Assembly (NCBI GenBank): GCA_022478985.1
Contig: JAKSZP010018524.1
Span: 62,001 to 126,000, forward strand
Origin: Massospora cicadina
Lineage: Eukaryota; Entomophthoromycota; Entomophthoromycetes; Entomophthorales; Entomophthoraceae
Direction of reading: 5' to 3'
Length of the DNA stretch: 64,000 nucleotides
The position numbers were made by a program, and so were the translations under genes. Positions 47,051 through 56,725 of the stretch are shown in pieces (within the stretch, counting starts at the first letter, position 1; every line of letters starts with the position of its first letter). Below the pieces are notes generated by a model. It made no database searches. It had not been told where the DNA came from and worked only from the letters and a program-made list of their open reading frames with translations.

Positions 47051-47812
47051 GCTAAGGTGGAGGCCATTAGCAAAATGGCTACACCTAATAATAAGCGTGA
47101 TATACAGGTATTTCTGGGGATGGTCAGTTACTATCAACATTTTATCCCTAATTTTAGCTGTATTGGGGGCCCACTATTCGAGTTGTTAAAAAAGGATGCT
47201 GTGTTTGAGTGGACAGAACATCATCAATCCACTTTTGATGCACTCCATATGGCGTTGAGCAGTGCACCAGTGCTGCAATACCCAAACTTTGACTGGGAAT
47301 TTATTGTTCAGATGGATGCATCCCTTTCTGCTGTTGGGGCAGTACTTTCTCAGAAAGATGATGAGGGAGAAGAACATCCTGTTGCTTTCTGTAGTCATAG
47401 TCTGAACTGTCATGAGCGTAACTATACTGTGACTGAGCAGGAGTGCTTAGCAGTAATCTATGCATATAAACAATTCAGAGTCTATCTGCATGGGGTAAAG
47501 TTTAAAGTTGTAACTGATCACGCATCATTATGCTGGTTGCAAAATCTCAAAGAACCAGAAGGTCGATTGGCTCAATGGGCTCTCAAGTTACAGGCTTACA
47601 ATTTTGAGATTCTCCATCAGCTGGGAGCAAAGCATCAGAACGCGGACTGTTTATCTCAGTTACCAACTATTGCGGTGACAGCAGACCTTAGTGACGTGAT
47701 GTATGATAAGATGCTCAGCGGAAAATATGATGATGAACTGCCTCAAGTAATCAAAATATTAAACAAATTGCACTCAAATACCTTCCAATGGAATGGAGAA
47801 CTGTATAAATGA
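47051..47812 (+). pseudogene. RNase H of element A
   Basis: In a new frame from about 47,050: thumb-like VFLGMVSYYQHFIPNFS, then RNase H FIVQMDASLSAVGAVLSQ with the first catalytic Asp, HERNYTVTEQECLAVIYAYK with the catalytic Glu, and FKVVTDHASLCWLQN with the third Asp. WALKLQAYNFEILH and NADCLSQLP close the domain. The domain is open for 270 codons and ends at a TGA (47,810). Of all pol parts in the window this is the least damaged. Confidence 0.9.
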
Positions 47813-48890
47813 ATCAGCAATTCTTTGGTAAATTTCCTGTGGCCCTCAGCACTGGCTAAAATCATTATGAGCGCTCACAGGGTGGTCAGGCATGGTGGTG
47901 TGCATAAAACTATGGAGTTGTTATGCCCACGGTACTATTGGGAAAGTATGAGTTTTGATGTGCTCAAAATTATTTTCTGTTGCCATCAATGCCAAGTGGA
48001 GAAGCCATTCCATTGTACAATATAATATTGGTTAGTGAAACCACATTTTGCTTAGCATTTGGTATTTCTTGATGTTGTTGGGCCCTTGCCAACAGGAGCC
48101 AACTGTTGTAAATACATTCTTAGTGGCTATCGACCACTTGACCCAGTGGGTCAGAGCAAGGGTGATACAAGATCTGGGGGCCATTATGGTGGCTAAATTT
48201 GTGCTAGAATGCATTATTTAGCGGCACAGTTGCCCTCAGTTTATTCTCACTGACAATGGCACCGACTTCATCTCACACATATTTCCTAAATTGAATGAGC
48301 TTATGGGGATCCACGGAGTTCTGATGACCCCATACCACCCCAAGTCCAATGGAATGTTCAAACGAGTGAATGGAACTCTGGTGAACATACTCCAAAAATT
48401 AGTAACGGATTGCCCATCCAATTGGAGCTCCCTCCTTTCCACTGCCATGTTTGCGTATAACATTAGTTACCATTCTGCAACTGGGAAGAGTCCATTCCAA
48501 TTACTATATGGCTGACACTTGGCTCTACTGGCGTTGCTTTATGCATGTGTAGAAGACGCTGGAGGATTGGAACCCCACCACTATTTGATTAACCTCACAA
48601 ACATTCTGATCAAGATACAAACTGAAGCATATTCCTTCAGTTTGGTTAAGAAGATTAAAAATCAGGCAGCTGATCAGACATGCCATAATGGATTAGTGTC
48701 ATTCAAGGAAGGTGATATGGTTCTCTTTCACAATCAGCATGGATTTGGCTGGAAGAATAAACTTGCCAGTATTTGAATAAGTCCATTTGAGATAATAGAG
48801 AAGACTGGAGTTGATGCATATACTATTAAGGATCCTATCAGTGGTCAGATCATTAATTGAGTACACACGAAGTTCCTCAGACCATATAAA
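47813..48890 (+). pseudogene. Integrase of element A, catalytic Glu lost
   Basis: HHCC zinc-binding part at 47,870-47,990 (HRVVRHGGVHKT ... CCHQCQVEKP). The catalytic core follows after a frameshift: LDVVGPLPTG with the first Asp, AIDHLTQWV, ILTDNGTDFIS with the second Asp, then YHPKSNGMFKRVNGTL, where Lys (48,360-48,362) replaces the Glu of the DDE triad; an original GAA after C would be a CpG site. LLYG-stop-HLAL and further TGAs (48,513, 48,774, 48,858) follow. The tail has a basic region and FKEGDMVLFHNQ, typical of the C-terminal DNA-binding part. Inactive. Confidence 0.9.
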
Positions 48891-48913
48891 CAATAGGATC
48901 CTATCATCCAGTC

Positions 48914-48926
48914 AAGGAGGGGGTAA
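48914..48926 (+). promoter_or_regulatory. Polypurine tract of element A
   Basis: AAGGAGGGGGTAA directly before the 3' LTR. Confidence 0.9.
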
Positions 48927-49484
48927 TGTCACAATTTTGATATGACTGGACGATAGTCTTGGGACAGCCAGGCGGAAACCGCTGAACACAGTATCAGTTA
49001 CAAATATTCAATTGCTTTGAGATGAGGCGATACTGGGATATAATGAGTCTTATTGGATATAATGAGTTTATTGGATCGCCTCTATATAAGGCGATAAGGC
49101 GATGTTGATGTTTGACAAATACAAAGTAATTGCCTACATATAGGGTGACAGCAGATTAAGAATAATAAGCCAAATTGAAAAAAATCGGCGGAATAGAATA
49201 ACCCAAGCAATGAGAAATAGTATCGCATACAGATGATGTATATAAGTGAAATGAGTAATTGAGAGAAGAGAGTTTTTGAGGGAAAGATGAGCGGGACAAC
49301 GAAATGTAGCTGTATTTATAAAATAAATAAAAGTACTGGCTAAAGCGATTGCTCCTATTTTTAAATATATTTTCAAGTGTGACCAAAGGACTGACGATAT
49401 TCACATCATCTGTCCGTTGTTCAGAGGGCTCAACCTGTGTGACTAGTCCGGCGGATCCTAGGGATACCATCCAAAATTACAACA
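48927..49484 (+). repeat. 3' LTR of element A
   Basis: TGTCACAATT to TTACAACA, followed by the ATTAT duplication. Confidence 0.95.
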
Positions 49485-49489
49485 ATTAT

Positions 49490-49627
49490 AATTTAATTAT
49501 TGGGGCCAATCCCCAATACTTCAGATCTGGCTCAACCCAAGTTAATGTGGAGCAAATCTGGCATCCAAATGTAGGTGGGTTGCAAACTATAATTAAGGCT
49601 TCCCCCAATAAAGGGAGAATCCCAGCA
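49490..49627 (-). repeat. Left LTR of the split small element, remainder
   Basis: Continues the LTR broken at 42,927; aligns with 50,520-50,659 (ATTGGGGCCAATCCC, GGGTTGCAA, AAAGGGAGAATCCCA). Confidence 0.8.
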
Positions 49628-49754
49628 GAGCCCCCTCCAAGCCTTGACTAGGGGTAAGAGCTGAGGCGGGGGCACCAGATCTGGGTGGCAGAGTGGAATG
49701 GCCAAGGTAGTTGGTGCAGACACAACAGTAGGATCTGGTGAGCATCATCGGGAA

Positions 49755-49980
49755 GTGGCCTTGGCATCAGTGCTGGGGCTGGCATCAGGATTGGCACCTG
49801 GCATTGGCACTGGGGCCAGCATTGGCATGGGGCCAGAATCAAGAGGAGGTCCCAGCATCAGGGTTGACACCTGAAATTGGCGCTGGGGCCAGCATCAGGC
49901 TGGGGGCTGGCATCAGGAGGAGGTCCCAGCATTGGCGCTGGGCCTGTATTGGCATAAGAGCCAGAATCAGGAATGACACC
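49755..49980. repeat. GC-rich degenerate minisatellite in the small element
   Basis: Repeated variants of GGCRCTGGGGCCAGCAT and of a longer unit containing AGGAGGTCCCAGCAT (at about 49,840 and 49,917). The stretch is open on both strands because of its composition; I do not regard those frames as genes. Confidence 0.65.
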
Positions 49981-50118
49981 CCAGTAACCTGAGCTTGGCT
50001 GCCCAGGCTAGTTTCAGGGGCCATTAGCCCCCATCCTGGCTTGCCCTCTTGGATCAGAGGCCAGGGACTGCCCCTCCTCCTTCCATTTTAGCTCTTGCTG
50101 AGAACTCAGGGGCCCTTG

Positions 50119-50130
50119 TAGTGAGCACCA
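50119..50130 (-). promoter_or_regulatory. Primer-binding site of the split small element
   Basis: Minus strand TGGTGCTCACTA, one base from the right LTR. The same as in elements A, C and E. Confidence 0.85.
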
Positions 50131-50131
50131 C

Positions 50132-50659
50132 TGTCAGGAATTTGGGGGAGCGTACTCCAACATGCCCATTATTGTCAGGGCCCCAAAGCCCCCAGCGAGT
50201 TAATAGTTCATTAAGCCCAAAGTAAAGCTAAAAACGGAAAAGAGATAGGTGAGAAACAGTAATTTTATTGAATTAATCCTCAAGGTATTTATATGACCTT
50301 GATGGATTGGGAAAGGAAGATTCAGAAAGTTCAGCATTGTTTGCCAAAGCCAAATAAATATAAATAATACAAAGGGAATCGGCGCATCCTCATCATAAGT
50401 CACGGTGCACCCAAAAGATAATTTGAATGGGGTGCGAGTGCTGAAAGGATTTTGCCATGACCCAATTAAATTTTGAAATCCTTGGCATTAGTTGCCAGTG
50501 TCAAATTTGAATTTTAATTATAATTTACTTATTGGGGCCAATCCCAATACTTCAGATTGGGCTCAACCCAAGTTAATGGGGAGCCCAATCTGGAATCTGC
50601 CTGTAGGTGGGTTGCAACCTATAATTGAGGCATCCCCCAATAAAGGGAGAATCCCAACA
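50132..50659 (-). repeat. Right LTR of the split small element (5' LTR)
   Basis: 528 bp, TGTCAGGAAT to ATCCCAACA. Intact counterpart of the LTR split by element A. Confidence 0.85.
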
Positions 50660-50779
50660 TCATGCTTCAGTTTGAACATAGTGTCAAGTGTGATTAGTGC
50701 TATTTTTGCTTTAAACCAAAGGAAGATGAAAAGCATAATCTTGATTTTCTTCTCAGGTTTGGGCTCATCAGCACGTGGG

Positions 50780-52020
50780 TAATATGCCAGAGCTTAGAGA
50801 AGATGAAGATGTTGACATCTAACACTTTTTCCTTAAAAGTTGAGGTGTGTGTGTTTCTAGCAGGCCATACAGGCTACAGACTTGACAGTACCTTCTTCTC
50901 ACTTTTAAGTACTGATGGACCTTTATTATTAAACAATATTTTAAGGTAGCGGATCATCTGTATGTTTGGAATGGTGCAATATTGGAAGGTGGGCTGAAAT
51001 TTGGTACACCAATCCTTAATATGGAAGATTTGTCCAAGTTAAGCTTCACATTTGACACTGAATGGTATAGGCTCATGAAATATTTGGCGCCTAGAAGGTC
51101 AATCAGAGAGCTGATTCCTACTATGGTGTCATTAGCAAAGGCTTTCATTTTCAGCTGTCACTTGTTGGGGTAGATGAGGCCTCATAATTTTGCATCCACT
51201 GCTTCCAAGATAATATTGGCTGCAAAGTTTAACAGGATCAGCAACATAGGATCGTTTTTGCAGAGACCCTGGATAATTAGGATATCCTTGGTAAGATCAT
51301 CAGCATCAATCAACTTTGTAGTAAGACCTAAATACAGTGTTGAGATCTAGGAATGGAAAGCATTGAGGAGACCTACCACTTTTAACACCGTGTGCAAGAA
51401 GGGCCACACTACCAAACTGTAGGCAATCTTTATGTCAAAAACATAAGATAGCCCAGTTCAGATCCTCACATATCCTAAAGCACGTTCTGAATGGTAATAA
51501 TACTGTCCCAGTTAATGTGACTCTTGAACCTATGCTGGGCCTGATGAAGAGTATGCGGTGCTGTTGTCATAAGCCTATTTGACAGAATTTTCGTTAGAAT
51601 TTTGTATTCAGCGTTCAAGAGGGCAATTGAGAACCAGTTCCCAAGGTGCCATTGGAGCCCTTTATGTCATATTTACATGACTTTATTGAGGGGACCAACT
51701 TCCAAGACAAGAATGGGCGTCAGAGTCAAAAAAGGGCAAGCTATAGGACCTCCCTGACTTAAGGCACACCTTAGACCAACGCTGGGTGCAGGCCAGATAT
51801 GCCCATGTTGGTTCAGGGGAAGTGCAAGATGCTGTCATGGTTGAGAAAAGACATCATAATTGGGACCAACGTTAAAGACAAAGCAGCATGTTAGGAGACC
51901 AAGAACGTGAAGTTGGCAGGCCTCCCTGACCTCAAGCATATCATAGATCAATTCTGGGTGAAGGCGAAGTATGCCCAGGTTGGTCCAAAGAATTCAAAAG
52001 AAGTTTGGCCCTGTATATCA
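50780..52020 (-). pseudogene. LINE (non-LTR) ORF2 ruin: endonuclease and reverse transcriptase
   Basis: On the minus strand the right part (51,700-52,020) has an AP-endonuclease-like end (TWAYFAFTQ, then FTFLVS-stop-HAALSLTLVP in the place of SDHxPV). The RT follows: NAEYKILTKILSNRLMTTAP with HQAQHRF (about 51,540-51,620), FLDLNTV / LTTKLID, QGLCKNDPMLLILLNFA in the place of RQGDPLSPxLFNLA, and MKAFANDTIVGI (about 51,125-51,148), where FADD is FAND. VKLNLDKSSILRIG is the usual following block. Stops and shifts throughout. It moved by target-primed reverse transcription when alive; no poly(A) tail or target duplication is visible. Confidence 0.75.
51752..51988. repeat. Imperfect tandem duplication in the LINE endonuclease region
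   Basis: About 67 bp from 51,752 (CTCCCTGACTTAAGGCA ... GCCCATGTTGG) recurs from 51,922 (CTCCCTGACCTCAAGCA ... GCCCAGGTTGG), 170 bp apart. Confidence 0.65.
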
Positions 52021-52079
52021 GCAGATTTGTTAAAATGAACTATCTTTGCAATAAACAAAAATAATTTACTTTATTTTTT

Positions 52080-53439
52080 GGGTGAATGGGTCTCAAAACC
52101 TGTTCAGTTTTAGAAATTTCCAGATCAGGTTGGCTCTTCTACACTCAATTATCAGAGTTCAATCAATTACCCAGTACAGTGTATTGCCCAATGGAAGCAT
52201 GCACCTATTGGTGCGCCTCAGCTTAGACCTGCTTTCTTCTATTGATTGTTTTTCCAAAAATCCCTTAAATTCCTCATGTCAAGACCAATATCTCCCATTG
52301 GTCAACTTTCCCTTATAATAAACTCCTTTGCTAGTACACTATTTTTATATTTATGTTGTCTTGGATGATTTTGTGCGCAGACCTCTTTGTGGAGGTCTCA
52401 CGCTACATTAAACTTTTAATTTCAACTATTATTAAACTTTCTGCCTGTGCACCGTTGGGTCGCCCAGGTTTTCTCCAATCTAGGACGGCTAAAATTTACC
52501 ACTCCATTTACCGCGTTGCTCCTATTTGGTTACTTCCTCTAATGATAACCCTCCTCAACCTAAGTCATCATTGCTTGATCACCCTCTTCTGGGCTCTAGT
52601 AACTTTTGTACTAATGACTTTTTCCTGGCGTTAGCCCTGTGCACCAAGCCCTACCACGCTGGAAACAAGAGAGTTATAGACAATCTCCTTACATTAGTTG
52701 ACCAACCATTTGATCTTACATGCATGAACTTTTCTGTGTAGGGCTTTCACAATGTAAAAATGGTGTGCGCCAGCTGTTGGCCATGATTGCAGTGGGGCTC
52801 ACCACTGTTTACTCTTTTTTCCTGAAGGTTGGAGCATCTTGGCGTTATTTTTGCTACCTCCAACTGAAAATTACCCACCCTTCTTGCTCATACTCTGCGG
52901 ATATGGGCGCTTCATGGTCCAAGGGTCATGATTCACCGACTTTCTGTTGAAAATAATAAAATTGATTCAATTAAACTGGGTTTTCCTCAGCACTGTGTTT
53001 GAACGGTGCAGGCGGTACCTCATTGATGAGCCTGGGGGTGAAGGCCTTTGATAACGTCAGACAACCATTTTTAAAAAGGAACTAGGGTCATTTACAACTA
53101 ATAACGCGTTTTATAATGGCGTTGCCATATATACAACTGAACCATATTTATTACCCTATGGCTCAGATATGGACCCCATTTCTGTGTATCAAATTACCCC
53201 AGAGAACCCACATGTAACCACCACAATGATCCGCGTTGAACCCGGGAAGAGGAGAAGGAGTTATAATCACAATATAAAAACGTTTTTGCGGTTGCTGAAG
53301 ATATGATGGGATATGTGGCTTCAGTAGTAAGTGTGGTCATAATCCCCCTCCTTTCTTTGATGCAGAAATGTACCCTGGGGTCAGGATAGAACCTGAAGAA
53401 TAGTATGGTGGTGAAGTGTTGGCGCTGTCTGCTATGAAT
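52080..53439 (+). pseudogene. Probable gag region of element D, decayed
   Basis: This stretch lies directly upstream of the protease of element D and has plus-strand open runs (52,353-52,634; 52,526-52,741) with readings such as LALALCTKPYHAGNKRVI and YLLPYGSDMDPISVYQI, but no capsid or zinc-knuckle motif that I can name. No 5' LTR was found. The call rests on position. Confidence 0.35.
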
Positions 53440-53690
53440 AAAAATCATTTGGGATATTTTTTGTTAACTGCTACCTTTTCATCACCTTCAGGTAAAATTA
53501 GCACTACTATCTTGGTGGATACTGGAGCCTCTGAAAATTTTATTGACCAAGACCTAGCCGACTACCTTGAGCTGAGTTACTTGCCAGATGGTACGGTTAG
53601 GGGTGGGGCATCTCAAGGCCTCCTCACACTGAAGGCTCTAAGGTTAGTGGATTATCAAGTGGGCAAGTATAATTTGTCAGACTGATTCCA
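53440..53690 (+). pseudogene. Aspartic protease of element D
   Basis: Reads ISTTILVDTGASENFIDQDLA, a complete retropepsin active-site block (DTGAS followed by NFID), then LRLVDYQVGKYNLSD and a stop. It belongs to a different gypsy group from A, C and E, whose proteases have DTGAPVNIVST. Confidence 0.75.
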
Positions 53691-53879
53691 AGCTTTAAAA
53701 AACCTTCTGTATCCAATTATTTTGGGAATATAGTGGTGGTGAAAGTTTGAGTCAGTGCCAACTTGAAAGACAATACCTTGTCCTTAACATTAAAGTATAG
53801 TCATATATTTGTTGTCCCTTTATCTGAGGCTAATTCTCAGGGCGATCTGCCACACTGGTCTAATATCCACAAACTTGTC

Positions 53880-54890
53880 TTGCTCCGTTGCTGAAGCCCT
53901 CTCTGAAGGTACCCTTACCTTTCTGTTTGGAGGGGCTGGAATATTCTTTTGATGCAGATTCAACCATTTTACTGCCAGCTCATTCAGAGTTTGATTGCAA
54001 GTTCAAGCTCACCATTAATCTGGTTCATATATCTTCCCTGATTTATCCTTTGACTGTATGGGAGGAAGCAGCATTAGATGTGTGGGTTAAAGTGCAGTTA
54101 TCCAAAGGCGCAATTTTTAGTGTACCTCCCCAGTATGTCCCCATTTCACTTTGAGGAGAAATCTGATAGTACTTTGCGCCCATTATTAGATTATGGGAAC
54201 CTAAACAATGTCACTGTACTATACTTACACCCCATACCAAGGACTCTAAGCTTCTTCTTGCTTGCTATGTGGAGAAGGTCTAGCCTTCTCCAAACTGGAT
54301 TGCCTAAATGCACTTGATTAAATTCGGATAAAGAAGGTCCAGGAGTAGCTGACCGCATTTTGTACCAGAAAAGGGATTTTACAAATTCTGGTTATGCCCT
54401 TTAGACTTAAAAATACACATGCTAATTTCCAACGTCATATAGATGCGGCCTTGGGGGACCACTGGGTGTGTGCAGTGGCCTACATAGATGTTATTCTGGT
54501 GTTTTCACCTGATCATTAGTCCCAAGAAGTACACTTTTGGCAAGTGGTGGAGAGGTTAAAGACAACCAACCTTACGCTAAAAATTAGTAAATGTGAATTA
54601 TTCAAGTCCCAGGCCACCTTCCTGGGCAACCTCGTGTTTGACAAAGGACAAATGATAGATACAGACAAGGAGAAGGTGATTTGTGAGTGGCCCACTCAAA
54701 CTTTGGTCAAGTGATTGAGGAGTTTTTTAGGACGTGTACATTTCTTAAGAAATTCACGCCCAATCTCTCTGAGGTGTCGGCGCCCTTGTAATAGGTGAGT
54801 GGAGCTAAAGTGCTCCAGTGGTCCCCCATTTTGCAGAATACCTTCCAAGAAGTAAAGTGCAACCCGCTTCCATGTCTGTCCTTTGCCATG
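53880..54890 (+). pseudogene. Reverse transcriptase of element D, truncated by element E
   Basis: RT signatures in order: LRPLLDYGNLNNVTVLYLHP, ILQILVMPFRLKNTHANFQR, AYIDVILVFSPDH (YIDV for YxDD), LTLKISKCELFKSQATFLGNLV and, across a shift, FRTCTFLKKFTPNLSEVSAPL and QNTFQEVKCN at the RNase H entry. The reading stops exactly where the LTR of element E begins (54,891), so E inserted into D. Several stops; non-functional. Confidence 0.8.
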
Positions 54891-55989
54891 TGTTAAAAAT
54901 TGGGAACTTTCCAACTATGTTAAATACTGATAGCTTCCAAAAATTAACTGCACAGGTTCTATATGTGCACAATTTGCGTTGTTTGATAGTAGTTGATAGT
55001 TAATTGATAATAGTATGATTAATATTATCCATGGTTGAATAGATAAACCTGAAATGGTTCAACGCTAGACCTGTAATTCTCCACAAGATACAGCTGATGT
55101 CAACTATAGGGACTTATTCCCTTATTCATCTAACTTGAACCAATATCAGATCCAGGAGTTTACGGCCTTTCTTTTTATCATGCTGATTATGCAGATATTC
55201 CACTCTAAGTTCAGCTTCTCCTCTAAGGATCCTCAAACCATACTCTTTATATGACAAAAGTTTCCACAATTATTGTATACAACAATAAAATCCTGAAGAT
55301 GAATAGAACTTAAAACAATAATTGATCTTAAACTCAATGTTTTTTATTAATGCATATTGATAGGGATTTATAGTGGGAATCTGGCGCCCAACTTCTCAGT
55401 TAACGCCTCAGTTATGAAGTGGCAGCCTTTTCTGTTGAACTTCCCTCTTACATCTCACCAGAAATGGTCTTCTCCATCTAGTTAGGATTCCTCTGTCAGA
55501 CATACTTAAGACCTGAAATAGGAAGAGCCAGAAAACTTGGCCTAATGTTTCTCGCTCAATCACAGCAAACAAACCATATTTGACTAATTACCTGCTTAGG
55601 TAATGGGACTCTTTGCTCATTATGGCAGGTCGCAAACCAACTGATCAATTTATCAGTTGCAGGCAGCATCACTCGCATTACAACTGCTGCTTAAATTCCA
55701 GCCTGGTTGGTGATGAAATCTGACTAATCCCAATTGGTACACCTGATAGTTAATCAATGATAAACTATCAGAGCCCCTATTTTGTCAGCAACTCTGTCCA
55801 ATGAGATCTTAAGAATTTACCTGGATCAATCTCAATGGATCAAAACCTGTCAAATTACCTAAAATCCCCATAAACAATATTACCCTAAAATCAGGGTCAA
55901 CTGATTTTAATCTACTTCGTTATAGGGAAATATCCCTTAGCAATACATGGTAATCTAGACGGCTGGAAAGGTGGGAAAAAATCCCAACA
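54891..55989 (-). repeat. 3' LTR of element E
   Basis: Plus strand starts TGTTAAAAAT (TGTTACAATT in the other copy) and ends CCCAACA before the first polypurine tract. Shared anchors with the right LTR include AATTAACT[GT]GCACA, TTGAATAGA, TGGCGCC. Beyond about 55,470 the match to the visible part of the right LTR is weak. CCATG precedes it as possible target duplication; its partner lies outside the window. Confidence 0.7.
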
Positions 55990-56560
55990 CATCCCCCTCT
56001 TGTCTATATTTTCTACAAGAGTAGGATCAGGATAGGAAAATACTGCCTCAGACACTAAGTTGAATATTTCTTGGTTTCTAGAAGAGCACAGTTGATCTGC
56101 ACTCATTGCTGCTCAGGACAACCTTCAGCATGCAGTTCTCTTCCTCCTCGCTGCTGTCTACTCAGAGCGTGGTCCCCATGACCCTCTGTCACGCCAGGCT
56201 GATTGACTTACTTGTGGCAATTCTAGTCCCATGTTCCAGTTTTCCCCTAGTCAGGGCATATGATCCATTGTCATATTCAGGATTCTTGGTCCGGCGTCCT
56301 TGCTTTCCAGATCTCCCTCCTCATCCTTGAAAGGAGGTTACTACCATCAATGTCTATCTCATGGCAAAAAATAAGATTGATCAATTATATTTGCTCTTGT
56401 TATTTTCTCTTAATAACTTTTCCTCTCATATCATTCTTAAATTTTTTTTCTGAAGAGCTTATATCATTAATTTGAGATTAATTTCTCCGAAATTAGAGCT
56501 TAATTAGTACTGAAGTGAATATTGTCAACTATTATTATAAAAGTCTGACATCCCCCTCTT
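55990..56560 (-). other. Segment between two polypurine-tract-like sequences
   Basis: TCCCCCTCTTGTC occurs at 55,992 and 56,551 on the plus strand (minus GACAAGAGGGGGA), each just inside an LTR-like end (CCCAACA and TCTGACA). The 550 bp from TGTCTATA (56,001) to TCTGACA (56,550) have LTR-like tips but no target duplication. On the minus strand 55,912-56,106 is open and may instead be the worn end of pol. Unresolved. Confidence 0.4.
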
Positions 56561-56725
56561 GTCCAGCTCAAATGTTAAATTTGGATTCTCAGTACCAGCG
56601 ATATCTTTAATGTCTAATAAAGATGCCTGGCTCTTCCAATTAATGAGTTGATCAGCGTGAAGAAATCTCTTTTATGATCCCCCTAGGTCCCATAGTCCCA
56701 GTCAAGCACCCAAGGCAGTTCTTTC

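Larger units (their letters stand above)
42928..49484 (+). mobile_element. Ty3/gypsy element A, full length, inactive
   Basis: A 6,557-bp element with LTRs of 560 and 558 bp, perfect ATTAT duplications (42,923-42,927; 49,485-49,489), primer-binding site (43,489-43,500) and polypurine tract (48,914-48,926). Gene order gag (zinc knuckle), protease, RT, RNase H, integrase. Coding frame changes at about 44.85, 46.4, 47.05 and 48.1 kb, and nine or so in-frame TGA codons occur. RT has YLND for YxDD and integrase has lost its catalytic Glu. No envelope gene or chromodomain seen. Confidence 0.95.
42532..50659 (-). mobile_element. Small LTR element (TRIM/LARD type) split by element A
   Basis: Left LTR 42,532-42,927 continues at 49,490-49,627 after element A; a 504-bp interior (49,628-50,131) and the right LTR (50,132-50,659) follow. 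Without element A it would be about 1.6 kb. The shared primer-binding sequence lies by the right LTR on the minus strand (50,119-50,130) and GGAGGGGGCTC by the left LTR, so it is minus-oriented. No Gag or Pol is encoded. Flanks TCACA and TCATG agree at three of five bases, so the target duplication is doubtful or worn. Confidence 0.8.

Noticed and set aside
43718..48860. TGA as a sense codon in element A
   Set aside because: The TGA codons fall where Arg (CGA) is the family residue (RT ALDxLGG, integrase LLYGxHL), frameshifts and catalytic losses accompany them, and the host Lin1 gene uses TGA as its stop.
49738..49992. Open frames on both strands in the small element
   Set aside because: They run through a GC-rich minisatellite and mirror each other; repeat composition explains them.
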